DNA of 64,000 bases from Granulosicoccus antarcticus IMCC3135 (lineage in GTDB: Bacteria; Pseudomonadota; Gammaproteobacteria; Granulosicoccales; Granulosicoccaceae), in the NCBI RefSeq assembly GCF_002215215.1, contig NZ_CP018632.1, positions 6,506,501 to 6,570,500 of the forward strand. Direction: 5' to 3'. A program made the position numbers and the translations under genes. Shown piece by piece: positions 18,385 to 27,248 of this stretch. The notes under the pieces are model-generated. The model did no database searches, had not been told where the DNA came from, and was given only the letters and a program-made list of their open reading frames with translations. Every line of letters begins with the position of its first letter. Positions within the stretch are counted from its first letter, which is position 1.

Positions 18385-18443
18385 ACAACACCCGCCAAGG
18401 CTATGTTCTTCTTAGATCACCCTCAAACTGGCGGGTTTTTTTT
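18385..18443 (+). ncRNA. Short terminator-ended RNA upstream of the Abi gene (abiF RNA type)
   Basis: About 59 bases run from the predicted start to a T8 tract. CCCGCCA (18391-18397) pairs with TGGCGGG (18429-18435) directly before the T tract, enclosing a 31-base internal segment (AGGCTATGTTCTTC...CCTCAAAC) that could form further pairs or a pseudoknot. The Abi ribosome binding site begins 12 bases after the T tract, so most transcripts would end before the gene. Conserved RNAs in this position are known upstream of AbiF-family genes (the abiF RNA motif), and AbiF systems have been described as ncRNA-dependent toxin-antitoxin or defence systems related to Cas13. The assignment here is by position and shape, not by covariance search. 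Confidence 0.6.
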
Positions 18444-18474
18444 GCATGAAATTTGAGAGGAGCTCTTTTTTCAT

Positions 18475-19398
18475 ATGGATTATTCCAAGCCTGCACTATC
18501 TTTCAAGCAGCAAGTAGCTCTTTTGAGCGACAGAGGACTGACGATTGGCGACAGTCGTAAAGCTGAGATTTTCCTTTCTCACACCAACTACTACCGACTG
18601 GCAGCGTATACGATCCCCTACCAGATCGGAAATGGGAATCATCAATTTGTTCAAGGCACTCATCTCGACCGAATCATTGCCGACTATGAGTTCGATCGCT
18701 CCCTGAGATTATTGTTGCTGGATGCCATTGAGCGTATGGAAGTGTCGCTCCGTGCGCATTGGGCTTATTTCATGGGTCACAAATTTGGAGCTCATGGCTA
18801 CGCTCAATACCACAAACGAATATACAAAAACCAACACAGACTGAACCAAAGCCTCAGTGAGCTAGAGGCTCAAGTAGACAGAAGCAGTGAGCCATTTATC
18901 GCCCACTACAAAAACACGTACAGCGAATCATTACCACCCGCTTGGGTTGTTTGCGAGGTCATGTCACTGGGTCTGCTATCGAAGATGTACAGTAACCTCA
19001 GTGCCTATACTGTTCGCCGTGAGATCTCTGCAATTTACAAAATGGATGAAGGCTTCCTGGAAGGGTTTCTTGAACATTTATCTTACGTCCGAAATGTCTG
19101 TGCTCACCATGGTCGCGTGTGGAACCGGCACCTGATGAAGAAAATGCCCTTGCCTAGAGGCAAACCAGCAGGCCTGAGGGACAATATCAATGTCGAAGCT
19201 GAAACTGAACACAAGATTTACAATACGCTCGTCTTGCTCATGCACTGTATATCTGTTGTATCAATGCCCTGTAGCCACTGGTGTCAAAAGCTGGAAAGCC
19301 TTTTGGATGATTTTGACATGGATATCACCGCAATGGGGTTTCCGCCAGATTGGAAAGATCGGCCATTGTGGAAACTTCATTTGAATGGCGACTTATAG
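18475..19398 (+). CDS. AbiF/AbiD-like abortive infection protein (Abi_2, HEPN)
   Basis: The 307-residue protein matches the Abi_2 family: KPALSFKQQVALLSDRGL at the N-terminus, then NYYRLAAYTIPYQ, YEFDRSLRLLLLDAIERMEVSLRAHWAYFM, and a second helical block. The HEPN RNase motif R-x4-H is present as R206-N-V-C-A-H211, within YVRNVCAHHGRVWNR. GAGAGGAG lies 12 bases before ATG 18475. HEPN Abi proteins cleave RNA and arrest the infected cell; in the AbiF group the upstream ncRNA is thought to restrain the protein. It stands alone apart from that RNA, at the left border of the defence island. No lesions are visible, so it may be functional. Confidence 0.85.
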   Translation: MDYSKPALSFKQQVALLSDRGLTIGDSRKAEIFLSHTNYYRLAAYTIPYQIGNGNHQFVQGTHLDRIIADYEFDRSLRLLLLDAIERMEVSLRAHWAYFMGHKFGAHGYAQYHKRIYKNQHRLNQSLSELEAQVDRSSEPFIAHYKNTYSESLPPAWVVCEVMSLGLLSKMYSNLSAYTVRREISAIYKMDEGFLEGFLEHLSYVRNVCAHHGRVWNRHLMKKMPLPRGKPAGLRDNINVEAETEHKIYNTLVLLMHCISVVSMPCSHWCQKLESLLDDFDMDITAMGFPPDWKDRPLWKLHLNGDL

Positions 19399-19622
19399 CG
19401 CTCAGGTGGTAGCACCTTTGGTAGAGACAATCTACTAACCTCTCTACCAGTTACCTGGACTGCCTTCTTGCGTCATTTTACAGAATTCCTGGAACCACTC
19501 GAACTCTCACAATCAATTTTCACCGCCCGTGTCCTTTGTGATTGCACACAGACTCTGTGCACGTTTGGAGAAAGGCGATAATGAGAATAGAGTCGATTTC
19601 TGATGCCTGTCACTAAAAACAG

Positions 19623-19999
19623 CTACCCGCCCAACTGCGCCAGTTCAAATGCATACTTCTGCCTTTCCCGCCTGCCCTGCTCAGAGGAACCATTGATCAA
19701 AGCCTCCAGCCGCTCCAGATTCACCGGGCACATACGCACCTCCGCGATCACATTGCCATATACAGGGTCTGTGACTTCTATTCGAGTTTCACCTGCAGCG
19801 GGTTGTGCCGCGTCATGCACTTCAGATTGTGCTCATCGATAACGCTATAGTCCAGCAGGTTCTCTCGCAGGAACCGTGATAGCAGGGCCTGAGAGAAAGC
19901 ATTCATCTCAAACAGATAGCCTGGTATACGATTGGTGACCGCCTCGCCTTCAAGCGCGACACCTTGCGACTCAACCAGTAAGCTACAGAACGTCCTCAT
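19623..19999 (-). pseudogene. Decayed minus-strand gene, weakly McrC-like
   Basis: Two overlapping frames appear to be one broken gene. Residues from 19999 read [20 protein letters not shown] ... [24 protein letters not shown] ... IDEHNL, which recalls the central part of McrC subunits of methyl-dependent restriction enzymes. The other frame continues from 19820 with DPVYGNVIAEVRMCPVNLERLEAL and ends at 19623. The frame before 19999 is open to about 20070 and carries the same KPQ...AVSG peptide seen before rhuM, here without its stop. The family assignment is weak; that this is a remnant is clearer. Confidence 0.4.
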
Positions 20000-20167
20000 T
20001 CTGCTCGTAATGACACATCCGCTTACGGCGCCCCCATGCTGAGGCTTTACGTGAATCCTTCCTCATTGAGCTGGTCAGAGATGCTTTCTCGCACTAGCAC
20101 CGCACTCAGTTCCAGTCTTTACTGTGAGAGAATTCTTTCATCAGTCCAAACAGCTGGCAGGACGGCA

Positions 20168-21010
20168 ATGACTCAGATTGGCAAGACGATTCAGATATTC
20201 CTGCCGGATGGAAATCCCAGAGGACTACGCGTTGCTGAAATCACCAGTCGCACGGTAAGTGCAGTCCAGATTCCGCGTTCCAAGCTTGATCAGGCGGCCT
20301 TGAGAGCCGAGCTTTCAGGTGTTGGGGTATATCTGCTCTTCGGTTCAGACGCGGCCAAACCCAGGGTATACATTGGTGAGGCAGAAAATTGTCTCAGCCG
20401 ACTCAAGCAACACAACAAGCAGAAAGACTTCTGGGCACAGGCGATAGCGTTCATATCAAAAACTCAGCATTTCACGAAAACCCATATCAAGTATCTTGAA
20501 TGGCTTTGCTGCGATACTGCGCAACGGGTTAACCGGTTTACCCTTGAGAACGGCAACACGCCCAGCAAGCCTCATGTTCAAGAATCAGTGGAAGCGGATC
20601 TTCTGGACAACTTCGACTCAATGCAATTACTGGTGTCCACCCTTGGCTACCCAGTCTTTGATGAAATAAAAAAACCCGACAATGCGCATCTTGTTTTCTG
20701 CAAAGGCAAGAGCGCGGATGCCGAAGGGGAGTATTCCGAAGAAGGACTTACAGTGTTCAAGGGATCGACCTGCAATCTTATAGGGACTCCTAGTCTGGGA
20801 AATTGGGCAGTCAGTGCTCGTGCCGAATTAGTTGATTCCGGAACGCTGTCTGAACAAGATGGTCTACTAGTGTTTCAGGAAGATCATGTCTTCACATCAC
20901 CAAGTACCGCCGCTGTTGTAGTTTTGGCAAGACAGGCAAACGGGTGGTTAGAGTGGAAGTACAAATCCGGGAAGACCTTGGATGAAGTCGTCCGGCAATC
21001 ACCGCGTTAG
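20168..21010 (+). CDS. GIY-YIG nuclease-family protein with DUF4357-type C-terminus
   Basis: ATG 20168 follows AGGA by six bases and gives 280 residues; the longer frame from 20036 overlaps the decayed gene on the other strand and is not used. A GIY-YIG module lies at about residues 50-130 (GVGVYLLFGSD...RVYIGEAENCLSRLKQHNKQKDFW, with the GIY-YIG strands as GVY and YIG and the following Arg). The C-terminal ~80 residues (GLTVFKGSTCNLIG...LDEVVRQSPR) resemble the DUF4357 domain that often follows GIY-YIG. Proteins of this build occur in defence islands; the target is unknown. Confidence 0.75.
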   Translation: MTQIGKTIQIFLPDGNPRGLRVAEITSRTVSAVQIPRSKLDQAALRAELSGVGVYLLFGSDAAKPRVYIGEAENCLSRLKQHNKQKDFWAQAIAFISKTQHFTKTHIKYLEWLCCDTAQRVNRFTLENGNTPSKPHVQESVEADLLDNFDSMQLLVSTLGYPVFDEIKKPDNAHLVFCKGKSADAEGEYSEEGLTVFKGSTCNLIGTPSLGNWAVSARAELVDSGTLSEQDGLLVFQEDHVFTSPSTAAVVVLARQANGWLEWKYKSGKTLDEVVRQSPR

Positions 21011-22087
21011 AACAGCACGATCTGCCCGTATTGAACTCCCGGAAAATGCAGGCTCCCGAAAGCCTGATATTACACGGACCAAATCTGTCCGGCTTCCTAC
21101 CCAATCGGCTTGTTTATCAAGAGGCCTGTCTCGCGACACACTGGGCAGCTAGTGGTGTAACCGCTTGATAAATTCCAGTTATAGTCTAACTTCATAATAG
21201 TACTTTGCAACCTGTTGAAGTGATTGAGAATGCCTAAGCGTCATGTGGTTAAGTTGTCCGAAGAAGAGCGCCATGCTCTGGAGCAGATCTGTAAAACGGG
21301 ACGCATAGCGGCGCAGAAGCGACGACATGCACAGATTTTGTTACTGGTTGATCAAGGAGAGCATGGTCCTTCGATGACCGATGCCGAGGTTGCTGAGCGA
21401 ATGGAACTGACCACCCGTTGCATCGCAAAGACACGCCAGCGATGTGTGGAAGAAGGATTGGAACTGGCGCTGCAGCGTAAGAGACGCAGTCGAGAGCGAA
21501 CGGCAAGATTGGATGGCGATGCGGAGGCCAGGCTAGTAAGCCTGGCTTGCAGTGATGCGCCAGAAGGCCAGGTGCGTTGGACGTTGAAGCTGTTGAGCGA
21601 GCGTCTGATTGAGCTGGAAATTGTCGAAAGCGTGGCTTATGAAACGGTGCGTCAAGTTTTAAAAAAACATCATAAAACCTTGGCAGAAACGCATGTGGTG
21701 CATAGCGCCTAAAGAGGACGCGGGGTTTGTCTGCCAGATGGAGGCTGTACTGGATGTGTATAAAAGACCTTTTGATGCAGAGTATCCTGTGGTTTGTATG
21801 GACGAGACAACCAAACAATGCACGCGTGAGGTACAAAAACCGATCCCGGCATCGCCTGGCCAAAGTGAGCGCTACGACGGAGAGTACGAGCGCAATGGAG
21901 TTGCCCACCTGATGGTGTTCTATACGCCATTGGAGAGTCGACGCACGGTGCGTATTGCCGACAATCATGCGTCGGGCGAATGGGCCGAAGGCGTCCGTGA
22001 CCTGGTGGAGAATCAATACCCCCACGCGAAAAAGATCACGCTGGTTATGGACAACCTGAGCACTCATAGCGGAGCCTCCCTATACAG

Positions 22088-23571
22088 CAATGGCACTCGG
22101 ATAAGCAATCACTGCTCGTACATATGACAGCAAGTTCGCGCGGCTGATCGCGGAATATCCAACAATTTGCGCGATTTGGGCCTTCGTTTAATGGCTCTTG
22201 GTTCTCGTCGTCCTGGGCGATTTGCGACCCGAGGTCCTGCAACCGCTCGTAGTAAATAAGTCCAACCTTGAGCATCAAGTTGCTGGCCACACTGGGACCA
22301 GGCGCTCCACAGTTGCACGGTATGTCGGAAGCTGATTGAGCGCGGCTCCCGATGTGTCAGAGTCGCGGCTTCACTCATCAATAACCGTGTCAAATTGTAA
22401 GCAAGCAGGTGCACCCAGAGTTCCTTCCTGATCATCTCGGCACTGAGACAACTCAGTATCCCTGCGTCCAGAGCGCATTTGAGCGAGCGAAAATCTGTCT
22501 CCACATTCCATCGACGTAGGTACAGTGCAACAATACCTTTAGCGCTGACCTCACGTTGGTCAGTGAATGAGGTAATGTAAAAGGTATCCTGATATCCACG
22601 ACGACGGCTGATCACCTGACGAACTCTGATTTTCCTGGGGCACGATTCGTAAGTCTCGGCATCCATCCATTCAGGCCTGACCGGACGATTCAGCGTCAGG
22701 TAGGCGCGTCTTTTTTCGGGGCGAGAGCGACTGCCGTTGATTTCGAAAACCCCATCGCAGCCGATATTCTGCAGCATCACAAATGTCCAGTAGGTCTCGT
22801 AGATCGCGTCGCCGACCAGAACGTCCCCTTGCGTCAAACTGCGAGCCAGAGTCCTCATTTGCGACAGCTCCCCCGTGGTTTTACCCTTGGCTGGTGCTAT
22901 CAACGCATCAATGATCGCACCCGTGGCCGCGCACGACAATGCAACCATGCGAGCTTCGGGAAAACCAACCCCTTTTTTCTGACTGGAGGGCTGCGGAAAC
23001 TCTCGCTGGTTGTCGGGCGTGTCCGGCATCGAGAGCCCAGTGCCATCGATGAAATAGACAGAACGCCCACGCCAGAGCCACTCGGGCGAGGCGTTATCAC
23101 TGACTTGTTGGCCAACTGCTTTGAAGAGCGTTTCGACCAGCACTACGGGCAAGCGGGCGCGCGCCTCACAATAAGCTGCTGTCGATGTTCCCGGCGGACG
23201 CAGTCCGTGGTTCAGACAACGGATGATGCGATCGTTGACCGCCCGTTGGCAGGAGCTATCGTCGTTTAGCACCTGTGCGACGAACATCGCCAGAGTCTCA
23301 GTCGGGGGATAGGTGCGCTCTCGATGCGCAGGAAGCTGAGCCTCGATGGTGGCCAGGAAGCGATCATCGGTAATCAAATTGAAGACACCGACAGAGTCGA
23401 GTCTGGCACGAAGGTGTTGCTCTGAGGGCAACTCACAGGTAGGCTGCATGGTGGCTGGTTCCGGTTACGTTGATTGTTTCGCAACCTGAAACGTACTCGC
23501 CGGAACCGGCCACTGCAACCTTCAAAAATCGCTTTTAGATTAGAGCTTTGGATCTAAACCGAGTGCCATTG
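22088..23571 (-). mobile_element. IS4-family insertion sequence nested in the IS630 element
   Basis: The ends are inverted repeats: CAATGGCACTCGGATAAG on the left and, read on the other strand, CAATGGCACTCGGTTTAG on the right. A perfect 10-bp target duplication CCCTATACAG flanks it (22078-22087 and 23572-23581). The element is 1484 bp with one transposase gene. The target duplication shows simple transposition without later rearrangement, so this is one of the younger events in the island. Confidence 0.92.
22109..23449 (-). CDS. IS4-family transposase
   Basis: The 446-residue protein is an intact DDE transposase of the IS4 group. Visible blocks are the N-terminal DUF4372-like region, YFIDGTGLSMPD (first Asp), LVGDAIYETYWTFVMLQ (second Asp), and YLRRWNVETDFRSLKCALDAG, the Y-(2)-R-(3)-E-(6)-K signature with the catalytic Glu. 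The gene nearly fills the element, starting about 120 bases from its right end. It is apparently functional. Confidence 0.92.
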   Translation of the reverse strand: MQPTCELPSEQHLRARLDSVGVFNLITDDRFLATIEAQLPAHRERTYPPTETLAMFVAQVLNDDSSCQRAVNDRIIRCLNHGLRPPGTSTAAYCEARARLPVVLVETLFKAVGQQVSDNASPEWLWRGRSVYFIDGTGLSMPDTPDNQREFPQPSSQKKGVGFPEARMVALSCAATGAIIDALIAPAKGKTTGELSQMRTLARSLTQGDVLVGDAIYETYWTFVMLQNIGCDGVFEINGSRSRPEKRRAYLTLNRPVRPEWMDAETYESCPRKIRVRQVISRRRGYQDTFYITSFTDQREVSAKGIVALYLRRWNVETDFRSLKCALDAGILSCLSAEMIRKELWVHLLAYNLTRLLMSEAATLTHREPRSISFRHTVQLWSAWSQCGQQLDAQGWTYLLRAVAGPRVANRPGRREPRAIKRRPKSRKLLDIPRSAARTCCHMYEQ

Positions 23572-23857
23572 CCCTATACAGAACGTTCGAACCCGCCGTG
23601 GCACATGCGCTTATGCAGAAGCTTGAGTTTGTCTTTACACCCAAGCATGGCAGTTGGTTGAATATGGCTGAATGTGAGTTCAGCGTTCTGGCCAGGCAAT
23701 GTTTGGATCGACGCATTGCCGACGTGCCTACGCTGACCAAGGAGATAGCCGCATGGCAGACCCATCGCAACGAGAACGCCAAGCCTGCCGACTGGCGCTT
23801 TACAACCGACGATGCTCGTATCAAACTCAAAAGGCTTTACCCGAAAGTATCATGCAG

Positions 23858-24892
23858 TTAACCTACTAGTTCACTGCAGTGAAATCTGGAGTAGATCGTT
23901 CCCCTCTTTCTCATCAGCTGCAAATTCAACTGAGCAGAGGCCTTCTGAACGCGTTTGTCTTGTATCAGCTTTAGCAGACTGTTGGCGCTGAGCGCATATA
24001 GGGTCATTTGATGCTGGCCAGCGTCCTGATATTTCCCTTTTTTGATGAAGACCAAAGGAAATGATAACCAGAAACGAAGCCGTTCGATCCAGCCTCCCTT
24101 CGGAAACAATTCATTGGAGGCAACGTTTACATGCCCACGTAGTTTGTTGTTCGCCCCCTTCGGGTGCCATAGCACAAGAACTTCCATGACACTCATGTTA
24201 ATAACAGCTAGTCGAGGCGCGAAATAGCTATTGGTCGACGGCATACAACTCATTGACCAGAGCGAATGTTCAGTCCTTCTTGGCATAGGCACGCAGTTTT
24301 TCAGGTATGTTCTCAATATCTCCAAGGCCATGTCGGATTGACCGTGCTCCAGAAACCTGGTGTACCTTCCTTTGGTACGTTGAACGAATTCTTCCGGAAA
24401 TTCCTTTTTTGGTGACTGATCCAACTGGTTTTCCATTTCGGGGTTCAGCAGCCATAGGTCTTGCTCTTCCTGAGAAATAACAAGATCCAGTTTCGTCTCG
24501 CCGCTGACTTTGCTCACATGAACAATATTCGACAGCTTCATTCCCAGGCCTTCAGCTGCATTAATTCTTCTCTGCTCTTCTGCGTTGAGATTTTTCCTGG
24601 CGACTCTGGAGAACGTGAAACCGACGATATTTCCGTGCTTTCTTCGATGTTGACCGAAGCGACTGCGAACATCCACGGATTGCCCGATATAGAAGGTTGA
24701 ATCATCGAACTCAAGCAGATAGATACCGCACCTGCGCTTTGCACGTCCGATCAAGCGGGCAGTCGTCTGAAGCGAGGTTACCGGTTTCAACGGTGGATAA
24801 CCCAGTGATTGAACCCAACTTGCCTTGTTTTTCCATTCCTTTGAAACTCGTGAATTTTCAGGAGATACAAGCCGGTAAAAATTTACCGGCAC
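23858..24892 (-). CDS. GIY-YIG domain protein, 3' end altered by IS630
   Basis: The 344-residue protein starts at GTG 24892. A GIY-YIG module lies at about residues 55-100 (CGIYLLEFDDSTFYIGQSVDVRSRFGQHRRKH), and the following helices carry LNAEEQRRINAAEGLG with the expected Glu. The remaining ~220 residues are a basic domain without recognisable motifs. The last codons and TAA lie inside the IS630 right end, so the original C-terminus has been replaced by a few IS-encoded residues. Whether it still works is unknown. It lies 38 bases downstream of another GIY-YIG gene on the same strand. Confidence 0.65.
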   Translation of the reverse strand: MPVNFYRLVSPENSRVSKEWKNKASWVQSLGYPPLKPVTSLQTTARLIGRAKRRCGIYLLEFDDSTFYIGQSVDVRSRFGQHRRKHGNIVGFTFSRVARKNLNAEEQRRINAAEGLGMKLSNIVHVSKVSGETKLDLVISQEEQDLWLLNPEMENQLDQSPKKEFPEEFVQRTKGRYTRFLEHGQSDMALEILRTYLKNCVPMPRRTEHSLWSMSCMPSTNSYFAPRLAVINMSVMEVLVLWHPKGANNKLRGHVNVASNELFPKGGWIERLRFWLSFPLVFIKKGKYQDAGQHQMTLYALSANSLLKLIQDKRVQKASAQLNLQLMRKRGTIYSRFHCSELVG

Positions 24893-24930
24893 CGGGGAGC
24901 ATCAACACCGCATGCGTTGGCCTGGACTGT

Positions 24931-25665
24931 TCAGAAATTCACATAGCTGAACGAGCTAGCGTTGCCTCGCTTGAAGTATTTTCGGACATCGGCATTCATG
25001 TATTTTTCGCGGATATCGTCCGAGGCTACTTTGCCTGTGAACTCCACCCTATCGCTCAGTGACATTGTTCGAAATTCATAAGGAATTGTGCCACCTTGAT
25101 GCCATTTTTCAATCTCATAAACTTCCTTCGTGACACCCTGAAAAACCGGAAGTGCATACCGAGCCTTTTCTCTTCGACTGCCCATGACCCAAGTTCCCCG
25201 AGTCGCTTCGTATAACTCCTTTGCTGGCATATTATGTCGATACGTCTGGTTGATGCGTATCAAGATCACATTGTCTTCAAACACCACCTCTTTGGCAGCG
25301 TAGTGTCCTATCACTTGTTGAACTGTCATTCTTCCGAAATCCTTGCTGCCACTACCACGGGTAATGTTAGTCAGATTCTCTATACCAATCAGATCAATGG
25401 CTGCAGCCTCAACATCAAAGGCTGCCTTCTCATCCCGTAGGTTATGCGCGAGAATCTCGATCTCCGGCAGACGAGAGCTGTCGCGGATCTCCTGTATCTT
25501 GGCGATCTTGGCCGATTCCCCAGTCTCCGACAAATGATCCAGTACACGGCTCTTGACGCCCTTGCCGATGTAGAACGGCTTTCTGGTGTCAGGGTCGATA
25601 TACAAATAGACATAATTCCCCAGAAGTTCTTGAATATGAGGGGGTAGATCAATGTAAGTGTCCAT
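24931..25665 (-). CDS. GIY-YIG protein of the LEM-3-like type
   Basis: The 244-residue protein begins with NYVYLYIDPDTRKPFYIGKGVKSRVLDHLSE (residues 17-47), a LEM-3-like GIY-YIG core, followed by EIEILAHNLRDEKAAFDVEAAAIDLIG with the metal-binding Glu. A C-terminal EVE/WYL-like beta domain follows (ATRGTWVMGSRREKARYALPVFQGVTKEVYEIEKWH). Proteins of this architecture are common, mostly uncharacterised, and frequent in genomic islands. It is probably cotranscribed with the next GIY-YIG gene downstream (38-base gap). No defects are visible. Confidence 0.75.
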   Translation of the reverse strand: MDTYIDLPPHIQELLGNYVYLYIDPDTRKPFYIGKGVKSRVLDHLSETGESAKIAKIQEIRDSSRLPEIEILAHNLRDEKAAFDVEAAAIDLIGIENLTNITRGSGSKDFGRMTVQQVIGHYAAKEVVFEDNVILIRINQTYRHNMPAKELYEATRGTWVMGSRREKARYALPVFQGVTKEVYEIEKWHQGGTIPYEFRTMSLSDRVEFTGKVASDDIREKYMNADVRKYFKRGNASSFSYVNF

Positions 25666-26384
25666 TACTATTTCTCCGTTTTCATCCTATAACGTGAATT
25701 TGGCCTTGGCTTAAGCATGAGCAATTCTTGCCACGCGTAATTTACTTCTGCCAATCCAACTCGATTCCTTCCTTGCGATCCGGTTTGCTGCCTACCGGGC
25801 CCCACCAAACGCAATCAAATCATAAACCAGCCGCGAAAACTCCTTCGCCTTATCTGGATTAGATAACAGCTGCATCATCTGATTCCGATTAGCCTCATTG
25901 CTCTCAATCACCGCATCATCCACCGCCTTGGGAAAATCGCCCAGCATGGCCTGCTCACGGGTGTTGGTGCGTAGCTGCATCATGGCGCGCTCGTTTTCGC
26001 TGACCTTGTCGGCAACGGTGTGAGCAAAGTTGACGCAATCCTTGTCGCTCAACTCATCCATCAAAAAGATCTCATTCAACCGCGAGATAATCTGCGACAG
26101 AAATTCCTCTTTCGGGTCCTTCGCTTTGGCAGTACCAGCTCCCTCACTCGGATCCAGCTCATAGCCTTCGGCATCTTCACTGAGCTTCAGGTTCTGCTGT
26201 TTCAGCTTCGATAATCGGTAATGACTCAGCACCACGTTGTCCAGATCAACTTCATCCTCGGCCACATTGGTTTCTCTGAGCATGGGGCGTAGCTTGCGGG
26301 CGAAGAGGCTGAGCTTTTCCAGTTCCAGGTCATCGAAGGGCACGATCTGAGAGATGAATTCGTAGAAGCGCACGAAGGTGCCTA

Positions 26385-27248
26385 GGGCCTGTCATCAATT
26401 AAAAGATAGATATTTTGACTTGTCGACCCGTTATAGTTGACGCCTACAGAGAACAGGCGTCGATGGGGCTCCAAACCATGGTTGGACGATACGGGCTTTC
26501 CGACAGACAATGGCAGCAACTTGGCCCGTTGTTACCTGGTCGTGCTGACACGGTCGGTGTCACTGCCAAGGACAACCGACTATTTGTCGATGCCGTACTT
26601 TATCGCTACCGTGCCGGTATTCCCTGGCGGGATCTGCCAGCTCGTTTTGGTGACTTTCGTGTCATCCATACTCGCCATTGTCGGTGGTCGAAAAAAGGGA
26701 TATGGGAGCTTGTTTTCAAGGTATTAAGCGAAGACGTAGACAATGAATACGTGATGCTTGACAGTACGATTGTAAGAGCACATCAGCACAGTGCTGGGGC
26801 GGCTGGGAGCGAAAAAAAATAGAGTGCCTCGGGTTGTCGCGAGGGGGAATAAGTACCAAAATTCATGCACTGTGCGATGCATTGGGAAATCCGATCAGCT
26901 TCAAGCTCACACCCGGACAAGCATCGGATCTAGAGGGCGCTGACGCACTGCTGCCAGGACTCACGGCCGGTGCGCTGCTGGCCGATCGAGCTTATGATGT
27001 CGAGGAACGCGTGCGTAAGCGATTGCGAGAGGCGAACACTGAGGCCGTTATTCCCAGTAAGAAGTCTCGCCTTGTAAAGATCGAACATGACCGTGATTTG
27101 TACAAAGCTCGACATCTGATCGAAAATTTCTTCGCTAAAATCAAGCAGTACCGTGCGATTGCGACGCGTTACGACAAGCGAGCATGCAATTTTCTGGGAG
27201 CGATTCACTTGGTTGCCGCCATTGAATGGCTTAATTGATGACAGGCCC
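26385..27248 (+). mobile_element. IS5-family (IS427 group) insertion sequence in hsdR
   Basis: The 864-bp element has perfect 18-bp inverted repeats (GGGCCTGTCATCAATTAA) and sits in a CTAG-type target with TA duplicated (26383-26384 and 27249-27250). Length, ends and target fit the IS427 group of IS5. Confidence 0.93.
26463..27238 (+). CDS. IS5/IS427-group transposase made from two frames
   Basis: The first frame (ATG 26463 to TAG at 26820) has the N-terminal part (GLSDRQWQQLGPLLPG, IPWRDLP, VMLDSTIVRAHQHSAGA with the first catalytic Asp). The second frame runs to 27238 with SRGGISTKIHALCDALGNP, LLADRAYDVEERV and HLIENFFAKIKQYRAIATRYDK. The switch lies at a run of eight A (26812-26819) just before the stop; a -1 shift there joins the halves. 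Programmed -1 shifting at A runs is normal for IS427-group elements, so the transposase is probably intact. Confidence 0.88.

Larger units (their letters stand above)
21230..23861 (+). pseudogene. IS630-family transposase, split by frameshift and by the nested IS
   Basis: Three pieces join into one IS630 transposase. The N-terminal HTH part (21230-21712) has VKLSEEERHALEQI and RKRRSRERTARLDGDAEARL. The catalytic part (to 22077) has PVVCMDETTKQ and ITLVMDNLSTHSGASLY, giving two of the DDE residues. The C-terminal part (from 23582) has FVFTPKHGSWLNMAECEFSVLARQCL, containing the Glu. The shift between parts one and two lies at a run of seven A at 21661-21667; one A fewer would restore the frame, so either transcriptional slippage or a point insertion is involved. 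The IS4-family insertion lies between parts two and three. Confidence 0.85.
21184..23863 (+). mobile_element. IS630-family insertion sequence, interrupted by an IS4-family element
   Basis: The element is bounded by TA dinucleotides (21182-21183 and 23864-23865), the target of this family, and by related ends: GTCTAACTTCATAATAGTAC on the left and, on the complementary strand, GGTTAACTGCATGATAC on the right. Without the nested element it is about 1.19 kb, the normal IS630 length. Its right end supplies the stop codon of the neighbouring GIY-YIG gene. Confidence 0.8.
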
